From contig NZ_CP048422.1 in the NCBI RefSeq assembly GCF_010450875.1, forward strand, positions 1,295,001 to 1,359,000: a stretch of 64,000 nucleotides of DNA. Reading direction: 5' to 3'. The notes beneath the pieces are model-generated. The model was not told the origin of the DNA. It did not search any database and saw only the letters and a program-made list of their open reading frames with translations. Of the stretch, positions 1 through 8,527 are shown one piece after another (within the stretch, counting starts at the first letter, position 1; every line of letters begins with the position of its first letter). Source of the DNA: Sphingomonas insulae (GTDB taxonomy: Bacteria; Pseudomonadota; Alphaproteobacteria; Sphingomonadales; Sphingomonadaceae). A program made the position numbers and the translations under genes.

Positions 1-1
1 G

Positions 2-241
2 ATGGTGGACCGGCATTGCCGCATCCTCGATGCCGCCGACCGGCCGGTACCGGGCGCATATGGCATCGGCCTGTCCGCGGGATTCGTGCCGTGGGGACGG
101 ATGGGCGGCGAGGCGAGCTTTCGCGGACAGGCCAACGGGCTGTGGCTGTGGCAGAACGACGTCGGCCAGATGATCGTCGACCAGTTGCTAGGGCTCGGAC
201 AGCCCGATGCGATGCCGGCGGACGTCCGGGCGGCGGCGTGA
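2..241 (+). CDS. C-terminal end of a probable FAD/NAD(P)-binding oxidoreductase (5' partial)
   Basis: Only the last ~79 residues lie in the window; the gene begins upstream, so the Met at position 2 is probably internal. The visible part has a Gly-rich stretch (PGAYGIGLSAGF) followed by GEASFRGQANGLWLWQND, which resembles the C-terminal FAD-contacting segment of flavin oxidoreductases or monooxygenases, where the chain closes over the flavin. This is a resemblance, not a recognised family signature. Its TGA stop overlaps the GTG start of the glycosyltransferase that follows, so the two are probably cotranscribed and translationally coupled. A surface-polysaccharide or secondary-metabolism context is possible but is inference. 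Confidence 0.45.
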   Translation: MVDRHCRILDAADRPVPGAYGIGLSAGFVPWGRMGGEASFRGQANGLWLWQNDVGQMIVDQLLGLGQPDAMPADVRAAA

Positions 242-1290
242 CCGATCCCGTCGTCTCCGTCGTCGTTCCCAGCTACAATGGCGTCGCCTTCATCGGCGAA
301 ACGCTGGAGTCGCTCGGGCGGCAGACGTTGCGGGAGTGGGAGGCCATCGTGATCGACGATGGTTCGACGGACGATACGCGCGCGCTCGTCCGCGCCTGGC
401 CCGATCCGCGCGTTCGCCTGATCGAGCGGGCCGAGAACGGCGGCCCGGTGCTCGCACGCAATGCGGGGATCGCCGCGGTGCGCGGGCGCTACGTCGCTGG
501 CCTGGATCAGGACGACCTGTGCCTGCCCGATCGACTGGCGCGGCAGGTCGCCTATCTGGAGGGGCATCGCGATGTCGTGCTGGTCGGATCGCAGGCCCGG
601 CAATTGCGCGACGGACGGGTGTCGTCGATGCAATATGCGCCGCTCACCACCCCGGACTTGATCGCATGGTTGACCTGGATCGAGAATCCGATCGTCTGGT
701 CGACGGTGATGATGCGTACCGACGCTGCGCGCTCGCTGGATCCGTTCAGCCGGCCCGAGCTGATCTATGCGGAGGATTTCGACCTCTACCACCGCATCGC
801 CCGGCTTGGCAGACTTGCACGACTGGACGAACCGCTGTTGCTGTATCGTCAGCACGCTGGCGGCGTGTCGAAGCGCTTTATCGCGACCATGCAGGCCAGC
901 GCGACGCGGGTGCTGGCGGAAGCGCATGCCGCGGTGCTCGGCGAGGCGGAGGCGGCTGCGATCGCGCCGTTGCTGGTGCGGCACAATATGGGGGGCGAGC
1001 CGGTACCCGACCGTCTGACGCTGATACGCCTCGGCAACGGCATCGCGACATTGCAGGCGGCGTTTCTGGAGCACGTCCGGCCCGATGCGGAGGGACGCAA
1101 GCTGATCCGCTGGGAGACGGCGCGGCGCTGGGCGCGGATCGGTCGTGCCGGCCTGCGATCGGGTCAGGTCGGCTTGCGTGACATCCTGGCAGCCCGGCCG
1201 CCACACCTGGGCCTGGGCTATGCCGGGCTGGAGACGTTGCTGTGGAGCGGTGCGATCGGGGCGGTCCGCCGGATGCGGCGACCCGCCTGA
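238..1290 (+). CDS. GT2-family glycosyltransferase
   Basis: A GT-A fold glycosyltransferase of about 350 residues. The N-terminus carries the hallmark SVVVPSYNG strand, then IDDGSTDDT for nucleotide binding, and a DQDD motif (about residue 90) that fits the metal-binding DxD site. The C-terminal third is helical and has no recognised extra domain. I place the start at GTG 238 because homology begins immediately after it (VTDPVVSVVVPSYNG), and because GTG overlaps the upstream stop in a GTGA junction. Longer starts add an Arg-rich stretch that is a reading of the upstream gene in another frame. GT2 enzymes transfer sugars from nucleotide donors to glycans or lipids; the acceptor here cannot be read from sequence. 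Confidence 0.85.
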   Translation: MTDPVVSVVVPSYNGVAFIGETLESLGRQTLREWEAIVIDDGSTDDTRALVRAWPDPRVRLIERAENGGPVLARNAGIAAVRGRYVAGLDQDDLCLPDRLARQVAYLEGHRDVVLVGSQARQLRDGRVSSMQYAPLTTPDLIAWLTWIENPIVWSTVMMRTDAARSLDPFSRPELIYAEDFDLYHRIARLGRLARLDEPLLLYRQHAGGVSKRFIATMQASATRVLAEAHAAVLGEAEAAAIAPLLVRHNMGGEPVPDRLTLIRLGNGIATLQAAFLEHVRPDAEGRKLIRWETARRWARIGRAGLRSGQVGLRDILAARPPHLGLGYAGLETLLWSGAIGAVRRMRRPA

Positions 1291-1359
1291 TCGGTCGGGC
1301 GTGAGGCCGACAATCTACGCATGACGTGGCGGTCAACCCGCGCTAATGCCGCACCACCT

Positions 1360-4176
1360 ATGACCGACGCCCCCGATACCGCCGCCAACGCTCCCAAGGA
1401 CTGGCGCGACACCGTCTTCCTGCCGAAGACCGATTTTCCGATGAAGGCGGGCCTCGCCGCCAAGGAGCCGGCGATCCTGGAGCGCTGGGCGAAGATCGGC
1501 GTCTATGATCGGTTGCGCGAGCAGCGCGCCGGACGCGAGCGGTTCGTCCTGCACGATGGCCCACCCTACGCCAATGGCGACATCCACATGGGCCATGCGA
1601 TGAACAAGGTGCTGAAGGACATCATCGTTCGCAGCCAGTCGCTGATGGGCAAGGATGCGCCATACGTCCCCGGCTGGGATTGTCACGGCCTGCCGATCGA
1701 GTGGAAGGTCGAGGAAGCGTATCGCGCCAAGAAGCAGAACAAGGACGAGGTGCCGGTCGCGCAGTTTCGCGCCGAATGCCGCGCCTATGCCGACCGCTGG
1801 GTAGGCGTGCAGCGCGACCAGTTCCAGCGGCTGGGCGTCATGGGCGACTGGGCCGACCCCTATCTGACGATGAACTACGACGCAGAGGCGACGATCGTCG
1901 GCGAGCTTCTCAAGTTCGCCGAGTCCGGCCAGCTGTATCGCGGCGCCAAGCCGGTGATGTGGTCGCCCGTCGAGAAGACCGCGCTGGCCGAGGCGGAGGT
2001 CGAATATGAAGACATCGTCTCGACCCAGATCGACGTCGGGTTCGAGATCGCCACCGCACCCGAAGCGGAGATCCTGGTGGGCGCAATCGCGGTGATCTGG
2101 ACGACCACGCCCTGGACGATTCCGGTCAACCAGGCGCTCGCGTTCAATCCTACGCTCGATTACGTGCTCTTCGGCTGCGGCGGAAAACGCTATCTCGTCG
2201 AAGAGAATCTGATGGGTGCGTTCAGCAAGCGCACCGGCATCAAAATGGAAGAATTCGTGGCGTTGGTGAAGGGGGCCGCGCTGGAAGGCGCCACCGCGCA
2301 CCATCCGATGCATGCGCTCGGCGGATTCTTCGCGCGGCCGCGCCCGTTCCTGCCGGGCGAGTTCGTGACGCGCGATGCGGGTACGGGCCTCGTCCATATG
2401 GCGCCGGACCATGGCGAGGACGATTTCCTGCTGTGCAAGGCGCACGGCATCGATCCGGTGTTCGCCGTCGACGGCGCCGGCATGTATCGCAGCGACTGGG
2501 GCTGGCTTGGCGGGCAGGGCAGCGTCATCAACAAGAAGTTCGTGAGTGCCGACGGCCCGATCTGCACCGACCTGCGCGCCGCGGGCGCCTTGCTGTCGGC
2601 GACCGACGATTTCGCCCACAGCTACCCCCATTCGTGGCGGTCGAAGGCGAAGGTGATCTTCCGCGCGACGCCGCAATGGTTCATCCCGATGGATCGTCCG
2701 ATCCTGAACGGCGGCGAAGGCGCTGCGAGCAATGGCGCAACCCTGCGCGAGACGGCGCTCGACGCGATCGAGCACACCCGCTGGGTGCCCGAGCGCAGCC
2801 GCAACCGCATCCGATCGATGGTCGAGGGGCGGCCCGACTGGGTCATCAGCCGGCAGCGTGCCTGGGGCGTGCCGATCGCGCTCTATGTCGACCGCGTGAG
2901 CGGCGAGTATCTGAACGACCCCGCGGTCAACGCGCGCATCATCGCCGCCTTCCGCGACGGTGGTGCGGATGCGTGGTTCACCGCGGATCATCAGGCGCTG
3001 CTCGGTTCCGACCATGCCCTCGCGGATTATGAGCCGCAGAACGACATCCTCGATGTCTGGTTCGACAGCGGCTCGACGCACGTCTTCACCGTCGAAGCAC
3101 GCTATGGCGCAGACGTCCGCGCCAACCTGTACCTGGAGGGCAGCGACCAGCATCGCGGCTGGTTCCAATCGTCGTTGCTCGAAAGCTGCGGCACGCGTGG
3201 GCGCGCGCCGTATGATGCAGTGCTGACCCATGGTTTTGCGCTCGACGGGCAGGGGCGCAAGATGTCCAAGAGCCTCGGCAATGTCGTCGATCCGCTGAAG
3301 GTGATCGGCGAGAGCGGTGCCGACATCCTGCGCATGTGGGTGGCATCGACGGACTATTTCGACGACGTGCGGATCGGCAAGGAAGTGCTTGGCACCGCCA
3401 GCGACGGCTATCGCAAGCTGCGCAACACCTTCCGCTACCTGCTTGGCGCGCTCGACGGCTTCGACGAGAGCGAGCGGGTCGAGGTGGAGGCGATGCCCGA
3501 ACTGGAACGCTACGTGCTGACGCTGCTCGGCCAGCTCGATATGGACCTGCGCGAGGCGGCGGATGGCTATGAGCTCAACCGCTACCTGCGCCGCCTGACC
3601 GATTTCGCCAATGAAGACCTGTCGGCGTTCTTCTTCGATATCCGGAAGGATTCGCTTTACTGCGACGCGGCGGCCGATCCGAAGCGGCGCGCGTACCGGA
3701 CGGTGCTCGACACGCTGTTCCATGCCCTGGTGCGGTACGCGGCGCCGATCCTGTGCTTCACTGCCGAAGAGGTCTGGCAGGCACGCTTCCCGAGCGAGGA
3801 CGGATCGGTGCATTTCCTGGAATGGCCCGAACTCCCCGCACTGCCCGGCGACGAGCCGCTCGGCACCGATTGGGCGGACGTACGCAGGCTGCGTGCCACG
3901 GTGACCGAAGCGATCGAGCCGTTGCGCCGCGAGAAGACGGTGCGATCGAGCCTGGAAGCCGACGTGACGGTGCCTGAACTGCCGTTGTCCGCCGAGGCTC
4001 TGGCGGAGACGTTTATCGTGGCGCACGTCGGCAAGGGCGAAGATGTGGTGGTCGCCCGCACCGATTACCTGAAATGCGGACGCTGCTGGCGGCATCTGCC
4101 CGAGGTGCAGGCGGACGGTATGCTGTGCGACCGATGCGCACAGGTGGTCGGCGAAGGCGCGGCCGGCCATGCGTAA
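1360..4176 (+). CDS. ileS: Isoleucyl-tRNA synthetase
   Basis: Class I aminoacyl-tRNA synthetase that charges tRNA-Ile in the cytoplasm, about 938 residues, the normal bacterial length. The ATP-binding HIGH motif appears as HMGH at residues 76-79 after PPYANGDI, and the KMSKS loop is at 634-638 (GRKMSKSLGN). An editing CP1 insertion lies between them (TTTPWTIP). The C-terminus has the zinc-binding Cys pairs typical of IleS (CGRC and CDRC). The first ATG of the open frame is at 1321, but homology starts at MTDAPDT, so ATG 1360 is chosen. It overlaps lspA by 8 bases, the conserved ileS-lspA arrangement of proteobacteria. Confidence 0.98.
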   Translation: MTDAPDTAANAPKDWRDTVFLPKTDFPMKAGLAAKEPAILERWAKIGVYDRLREQRAGRERFVLHDGPPYANGDIHMGHAMNKVLKDIIVRSQSLMGKDAPYVPGWDCHGLPIEWKVEEAYRAKKQNKDEVPVAQFRAECRAYADRWVGVQRDQFQRLGVMGDWADPYLTMNYDAEATIVGELLKFAESGQLYRGAKPVMWSPVEKTALAEAEVEYEDIVSTQIDVGFEIATAPEAEILVGAIAVIWTTTPWTIPVNQALAFNPTLDYVLFGCGGKRYLVEENLMGAFSKRTGIKMEEFVALVKGAALEGATAHHPMHALGGFFARPRPFLPGEFVTRDAGTGLVHMAPDHGEDDFLLCKAHGIDPVFAVDGAGMYRSDWGWLGGQGSVINKKFVSADGPICTDLRAAGALLSATDDFAHSYPHSWRSKAKVIFRATPQWFIPMDRPILNGGEGAASNGATLRETALDAIEHTRWVPERSRNRIRSMVEGRPDWVISRQRAWGVPIALYVDRVSGEYLNDPAVNARIIAAFRDGGADAWFTADHQALLGSDHALADYEPQNDILDVWFDSGSTHVFTVEARYGADVRANLYLEGSDQHRGWFQSSLLESCGTRGRAPYDAVLTHGFALDGQGRKMSKSLGNVVDPLKVIGESGADILRMWVASTDYFDDVRIGKEVLGTASDGYRKLRNTFRYLLGALDGFDESERVEVEAMPELERYVLTLLGQLDMDLREAADGYELNRYLRRLTDFANEDLSAFFFDIRKDSLYCDAAADPKRRAYRTVLDTLFHALVRYAAPILCFTAEEVWQARFPSEDGSVHFLEWPELPALPGDEPLGTDWADVRRLRATVTEAIEPLRREKTVRSSLEADVTVPELPLSAEALAETFIVAHVGKGEDVVVARTDYLKCGRCWRHLPEVQADGMLCDRCAQVVGEGAAGHA

Positions 4177-4678
4177 CCCCCCCGTCGCGGGCCTCGTCAC
4201 CGCCGCGATCCTGTTCGTCATCGATCAGGCGTCGAAGTTCGCCGTCACCGACGTGCTGCAGCTCAACGAGCTGACTGCCGAGCGGGTGGTCACGCCGTTC
4301 TTCAACCTCCGGTTCGTCGCCAATCACGGCATCTCGCTGGGGTTGCTGCACGCCGACAGCAACACGATGCGTTGGGCGCTGGTGGCGATGACCGGTGCGA
4401 TCGCGGTGGCGGTCGCGGTATGGATGACGCGCGAACCCAATCGCGCCGACCGGATGGCGTTGGGTGCGATCCTGGGCGGTGCATTGGGCAATATCGTCGA
4501 TCGCGTGCGGTTCGGCTATGTCGTCGATTTCGCCGACCTGCACCTTGGTGACTGGCGTCCGTTTCTCGTCTTCAACGTCGCCGATGCGGCGATTACCCTC
4601 GGCGTGCTGGTGCTGCTTGTCCGCGCGCTCCTGATGCGCGACAAGCGCGATGTTTCCTCGGAGAATCCCCATGCGTAA
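4169..4678 (+). CDS. lspA: Lipoprotein signal peptidase (signal peptidase II)
   Basis: Inner-membrane aspartyl protease that cleaves prolipoprotein signal peptides just before the lipidated cysteine. The 169-residue length is normal and four hydrophobic segments are visible. The two catalytic aspartates sit in the expected motifs: Asp111 in GNIVDRVRFGY and Asp139 in FNVADAAI. The start overlaps the ileS end by 8 bases, and the 3' end overlaps the start of the next gene, which itself encodes a lipoprotein substrate. The three genes therefore look like one transcription unit. Confidence 0.96.
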   Translation: MRNPPVAGLVTAAILFVIDQASKFAVTDVLQLNELTAERVVTPFFNLRFVANHGISLGLLHADSNTMRWALVAMTGAIAVAVAVWMTREPNRADRMALGAILGGALGNIVDRVRFGYVVDFADLHLGDWRPFLVFNVADAAITLGVLVLLVRALLMRDKRDVSSENPHA

Positions 4679-5084
4679 GTCAGTTCCGATTCTCGCCGGC
4701 CTCGCCTGCGTCGTTCTCCTCTCGGGCTGCGGCAAGCGTGGCTATGACCGGGCGCGGCCCGATGAATTCGCCGTGGCGCGGCAGGCGCCGCTGGTGATCC
4801 CGCCCGATTATTCGCTGGTCCCGCCGCAGCCGGGTGCCGCCCGCCCGCAGGATAATGCAAACACCGCCCAGACGCTGGATGCGCTGTTCGGGGGCAATAC
4901 GCAGCGTTCGGCGGCCGAGAACGGCGTCGTCGCGCAGGCCGGCGGCGACACCGCCGATGCCGGAATCCGTTCGTCGGTCGGCGATCCCTCGACCAACGTC
5001 GTCGACAAGGGTGCGACGACGCGCGATATCGTCGCGGCGCCGGAGGGCGATGGCCAGGACGCGCGCGCCTCGACGACGAAATAA
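4671..5084 (+). CDS. DUF3035/BamF-type outer-membrane lipoprotein
   Basis: A 137-residue lipoprotein. MRKSVPILAGLACVVLLSGC is a clean lipoprotein signal with lipobox LSGC, so the mature protein would begin at Cys20. The mature part opens with RPDEFAVARQAPLVIPPDY, the signature of the DUF3035 family, which Pfam links to the alphaproteobacterial BamF accessory subunit of outer-membrane protein assembly. The rest is low complexity. ATG 4671 is preceded by a GGAGAAT ribosome-binding site. It directly follows and overlaps lspA, a common order in sphingomonads. The BAM role is family knowledge and is not shown here. Confidence 0.8.
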   Translation: MRKSVPILAGLACVVLLSGCGKRGYDRARPDEFAVARQAPLVIPPDYSLVPPQPGAARPQDNANTAQTLDALFGGNTQRSAAENGVVAQAGGDTADAGIRSSVGDPSTNVVDKGATTRDIVAAPEGDGQDARASTTK

Positions 5085-5095
5085 GTGGTGGATAG

Positions 5096-5126
5096 CCGTC
5101 ATCCCGGACCGATTCCGGGATGACGG
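5096..5126. repeat. REP-like palindromic hairpin
   Basis: A perfect 13-bp inverted repeat (CCGTCATCCCGGA and its complement) around a 5-base loop, lying 11 bases after the lipoprotein stop and just beyond the end of the convergent MscS gene. The GTCATCCCGG core is typical of dispersed palindromic repeats in alphaproteobacterial genomes. It may also act as a bidirectional terminator, although there is no T-run. Confidence 0.7.
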
Positions 5127-5131
5127 GGGCG

Positions 5132-6403
5132 TCAGTCTTCTCGTCGACTGCGGATATAGATTTCTTGCCGCGGCACCGGCACCACGATGCCGTGTTCCTT
5201 GAACAGCCACCACAGGCGATTGAGCACGTCCGAGCGGACGTTGCCGACGCCGCTTTCCGGGTCACTGATCCACGCCAGGATTTCGTGCTCGACAGCGTAG
5301 TCGCCATAGGACGTCAGCCAGACGTTGGGCTTTGGGCTGTTGAGCACCCGTGGCGAGTCGGTGGCCGCCTTCAGCATCAGCTCCTGCGCCAGCCGCAGGT
5401 CACTCTCATACGCCACCCCGACCGCGATTCGGACGCGGACGTTGCGGTTGGTGAAGGACCAGTTCTCGACCTCCTGGGTCATCAGGTTTTCGTTGGGGAT
5501 CAAATGTTCTTTTCCGTCGCGGGTCAGCACCGAGACGGCGCGGACGCCGATCTTGTTGACCCAGCCGAAGCTGTCGCCGACGACGATCACGTCGCCGGGC
5601 TTGATCGACCGGTCCATCAGCAGGATGATGCCCGCGATCAGATTGCCGATCGTCTTTTGCAACCCGAAGCCGACGGCAAGGCCGAACGCGCCGGAGAACA
5701 CCGCAAAGGCGGTAAGGTCGATGCCGAGCAGGTCGATGCCGACGAAGAAGGCGGCGATGACGACGCCGATCGCCGCGATCTTTTGCCCGAGCAGCTTCTG
5801 CGTCGCATCCAGCCCGTGCGAGCGGCCGATGGCATGGCCGATGATCCGGTTGGCAAGGCGCACCAGCGCGATCAGCGACACCGACACGATCAGGATCGTC
5901 ACCAGCGCCAGCAGCGAGAAGCGGCGTGAGCCGACGTTGAAGCCGACGAGGTCGAGCGTGTCGCTGATCGGCTGCAACCCGCCGACCGACCGGCTGAACA
6001 GCCCGACGAACAGGATCGCGGCGACCAGCCACGATGCCCAGCGGGGAATGCCGAGACCGCGCAGCAGCTGATGCATGAACAGCGCCGTCGCCGCGCCCAG
6101 CGCCAGCCCGATCGGCATGCCGGCGAGCGGATGCCAGCCATGCGCGTTCGCCAGGATGGCGAGGGCGAGCGCACAGCTGCCATGGCGGACGATCAGGCAC
6201 ATGCGCGGCCCGAGCCCTTCGGCATGGTTGGCGACATGCGCCTTCCACGCGGCGGCGAGCCGCGGGCCGATCGTACGGCCCGCCAGCACGCCGAGCGCGA
6301 GGCAGAGCAGCACCAGCCCGCCCGCCGCGGCGGCTTCCATCGCGTCCGGTCGGGTCGGCAGCGGCAGGCCGGTGACGAGCCACCAGCCGCGCAACGTGTT
6401 CAC
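5132..6403 (-). CDS. MscS-family mechanosensitive ion channel
   Basis: About 423 residues. There are several N-terminal membrane segments, then the MscS core: the pore-lining helix with GLAVGFGLQKTIGNLIAG, followed by the beta domain with DRSIKPGD, GWVNKIGVRAVSV and LIPNENLMTQEVENWS, and the C-terminal alpha/beta domain. Members gate on membrane tension and release solutes during osmotic downshock. The N-terminal extension makes it longer than E. coli MscS (286 aa), as in MscS-like variants. The GTG start at 6403 overlaps the stop of the cystathionine lyase gene (GTGA), so it is the last gene of a three-gene operon. Confidence 0.9.
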   Translation of the reverse strand: MNTLRGWWLVTGLPLPTRPDAMEAAAAGGLVLLCLALGVLAGRTIGPRLAAAWKAHVANHAEGLGPRMCLIVRHGSCALALAILANAHGWHPLAGMPIGLALGAATALFMHQLLRGLGIPRWASWLVAAILFVGLFSRSVGGLQPISDTLDLVGFNVGSRRFSLLALVTILIVSVSLIALVRLANRIIGHAIGRSHGLDATQKLLGQKIAAIGVVIAAFFVGIDLLGIDLTAFAVFSGAFGLAVGFGLQKTIGNLIAGIILLMDRSIKPGDVIVVGDSFGWVNKIGVRAVSVLTRDGKEHLIPNENLMTQEVENWSFTNRNVRVRIAVGVAYESDLRLAQELMLKAATDSPRVLNSPKPNVWLTSYGDYAVEHEILAWISDPESGVGNVRSDVLNRLWWLFKEHGIVVPVPRQEIYIRSRRED

Positions 6404-7620
6404 GCGCGCGCGTCCGCGAATGCGGCGAGGCCGCGGTCGAGGTCGGCGATGAGGTCGGCGGGATCCTCCAGCCCGATCTGCAGGCGCACCATCGGCCCGG
6501 CATAGTCGCGCGGCGCGGCGGTGCGGATGCGGGCGGGATCGGCGGGGATGGCGAGGCTTTCGAAGCCGCCCCAGCTATAGCCGATGCCGAACAGGTCGAG
6601 GCGGTCGATCAGCGCCGCGCGAGCCGCTTCGTCGCCGCCCTGCAACACGAACGAGAACAGCCCGCTCGACCCCTTGAAGTCGCGCGCCCACACGTCGTGG
6701 CCGGGGCAGGATGGCAGAGCGGGGTGGAGCACGGTCGCAACCTCTGGCCGGTCCTGCAGCCAGCGGGCGATCGTCAGCGCGCTGCGCTGATGCTGGGCGA
6801 GGCGCACCGCCATCGTGCGCAGACCGCGGCTGGCGAGCCAGCTGTCGTCGGGCGAGGCGACCTGCCCGAGCTGGAAGCTCATGTCGCGCAGCCGGGCGAA
6901 ATGGCCGGGTGCGGCGGTGACCGAACCGAGCATGACGTCGGAATGACCGACGACGTATTTTGTCGCGGCCAGGATGGTGAGATCGACGCCCCGTTCGATC
7001 GCGGGGAAGAACAGCGGCGTCGCCCAGGTATTGTCGAGCAGGGTCACCAGCCCGTGCGCCCTGGCGACGGCGACGATCGCGGGCACGTCCTGCACCTCGA
7101 ACGTCAGGCTGCCGGGGCTTTCCATGAAGATCGCCCTGGTCGCCGGACCGATGAGATCCGCTATCCCCGCGCCGATCAGGGGATCGTAGAAGCGCGTGGT
7201 AATGCCGAAGCGCCGGAGCAACTGCATCGCCTGGCCGCGGGTCGGATCATAGGCGCTGTCGACGAGCAGCAATTCGTCGCCGGGCGACAGCACCGACAGC
7301 AACGCCGCCGCGATCGCGGCCACCCCCGAGGGGTAGAGGAACGTCGCCTCCGCCCCCGGCTCCAGCGAGGTCAGCGCGTCGGCGAGGCTCCATTGCGTCG
7401 GCGTGCCGCGGCGGCCGTAATAGAGGCGGTGGTGGGTATCGCGGCCGGCATTGGCGCGCAGGTCGGCGATGCTGTCGTACAGGATCGTCGATGCGCGCCA
7501 GACCGGCGGGTTGACGATGCCGCCGGTCCATTCCCGGCGGCGGCCAGCCTGGACGACGCGGGTGGCGTCGCCCAGGGTATCGTCGGTGTGCGTGCGGTCG
7601 GTGTCGGCGTTATCCGTCAA
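6400..7620 (-). CDS. metC: Cystathionine beta-lyase (Cys/Met metabolism PLP enzyme)
   Basis: A 406-residue fold-type I PLP enzyme of the trans-sulfuration family. YGRRGTPTQWSLADAL near residue 68 and LYPSGVAA near 96 are family landmarks. The PLP-binding lysine is Lys221 in AATKYVVGHSD, and the pyridine-ring aspartate is in LDNTWATPL. The FYGRRGTPT-type sequence fits cystathionine beta-lyase better than gamma-synthase. The reaction converts cystathionine to homocysteine, pyruvate and ammonia in methionine synthesis. Its start lies inside the end of the sulfurtransferase gene (11-base overlap), suggesting a small sulfur-metabolism operon. Confidence 0.88.
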   Translation of the reverse strand: MTDNADTDRTHTDDTLGDATRVVQAGRRREWTGGIVNPPVWRASTILYDSIADLRANAGRDTHHRLYYGRRGTPTQWSLADALTSLEPGAEATFLYPSGVAAIAAALLSVLSPGDELLLVDSAYDPTRGQAMQLLRRFGITTRFYDPLIGAGIADLIGPATRAIFMESPGSLTFEVQDVPAIVAVARAHGLVTLLDNTWATPLFFPAIERGVDLTILAATKYVVGHSDVMLGSVTAAPGHFARLRDMSFQLGQVASPDDSWLASRGLRTMAVRLAQHQRSALTIARWLQDRPEVATVLHPALPSCPGHDVWARDFKGSSGLFSFVLQGGDEAARAALIDRLDLFGIGYSWGGFESLAIPADPARIRTAAPRDYAGPMVRLQIGLEDPADLIADLDRGLAAFADARA

Positions 7621-8464
7621 CGGTTTCCCTGGCTCCCATGGCCTTGGGCGTCGAGCGGTCCGCTCCCCATTCCGACCAGCTGCCGTCGTAGAGCGCGGAG
7701 CCCTTGCCCAGCAAGTGCAGACCGAAGGCCAGCGTCGATGCGGTGATGCCCGAACCGCAGGTCAGCGCGATCGGCCTGTCGAGATCGATGCCGGCGCCTT
7801 CGAACGCAGCCTTCAGCGCTGCGCCCTGTTTCCACGTGCCGTCGTCGTTGAAGATCCCGGTGTACGGCAGGTTCTTCGATCCCGGGATATGGCCGGCGTG
7901 CGTAGCGGGGCGCGGATCGGGCTCTTCACCGGTGAAGCGGGCGGCGGAGCGGGCGTCGAGCACCTGTTCGGCGCCGCTGTCGACGTTCGCCTTCATCTGA
8001 TCGAGCGTGCGCACGGTCTTGTCGTCGGCCCAGACGGTGAAGTGGCGATGGCGCAGCTGTTCCTTGCCGCTGGCCGTCTCGCGCCCCTCGGCCTGCCATT
8101 TGGCGAGACCGCCGTCGAGGATCGCGACATCGTGCGCGCCGAAGGTACGGAGCATCCACCATGCGCGGGCGGCGGTGTGCCAGGGCGAATTGTCGTAGAG
8201 GACGATGCGGCTGCCATCGCCGAGGCCGAGGCTTTGCATCCGACTGGCGAATTTCTCCGCGGTCGGCAGCATCATCGGCAGGTCGCTGTCGGTATCGCGC
8301 AATTCGCCGAGGTTCATGAACACCGCGCCGGGGATATGCGCCCGTTCGTAATCCGCCGCCGCGTCGCGTCCCAGGGCCGCATCGACATATGTCGCATCGA
8401 CGATCCTCAGGTCGCTTGCACCGAGTTCACCGGCCAGCCATTCGGTGGTCACCAACGCGTCCAT
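7610..8464 (-). CDS. sseA: 3-mercaptopyruvate sulfurtransferase (two-domain rhodanese)
   Basis: Two tandem rhodanese domains, about 284 residues. The first is inactive and runs to about residue 135. The second carries the catalytic loop CGSGIT with Cys236. CGSG[VI]T is the 3-mercaptopyruvate-type loop, in contrast to the basic loop of thiosulfate sulfurtransferases. The enzyme moves sulfur from 3-mercaptopyruvate to thiol or cyanide acceptors. An ATG at 8476 is possible, but the sequence from 8476 to 8465 contains GGAGAG, a good ribosome-binding site for ATG 8464 (MDALVTTEWL), so the shorter start is preferred. It is the first gene of the sseA-metC-mscS operon. Confidence 0.9.
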   Translation of the reverse strand: MDALVTTEWLAGELGASDLRIVDATYVDAALGRDAAADYERAHIPGAVFMNLGELRDTDSDLPMMLPTAEKFASRMQSLGLGDGSRIVLYDNSPWHTAARAWWMLRTFGAHDVAILDGGLAKWQAEGRETASGKEQLRHRHFTVWADDKTVRTLDQMKANVDSGAEQVLDARSAARFTGEEPDPRPATHAGHIPGSKNLPYTGIFNDDGTWKQGAALKAAFEGAGIDLDRPIALTCGSGITASTLAFGLHLLGKGSALYDGSWSEWGADRSTPKAMGARETVDG

Positions 8465-8527
8465 CACTCTCTCCATTCACGTATACGTTCAACGTCGGGC
8501 TACGCTGGGGAGGAGTGCCCGTCGGCA

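Noticed and set aside
1333..4221. A 962-codon open frame on the minus strand opposite ileS
   Set aside because: Its residues are a low-information mirror of ileS in high-GC DNA, with no family motif, while ileS carries all synthetase signatures.
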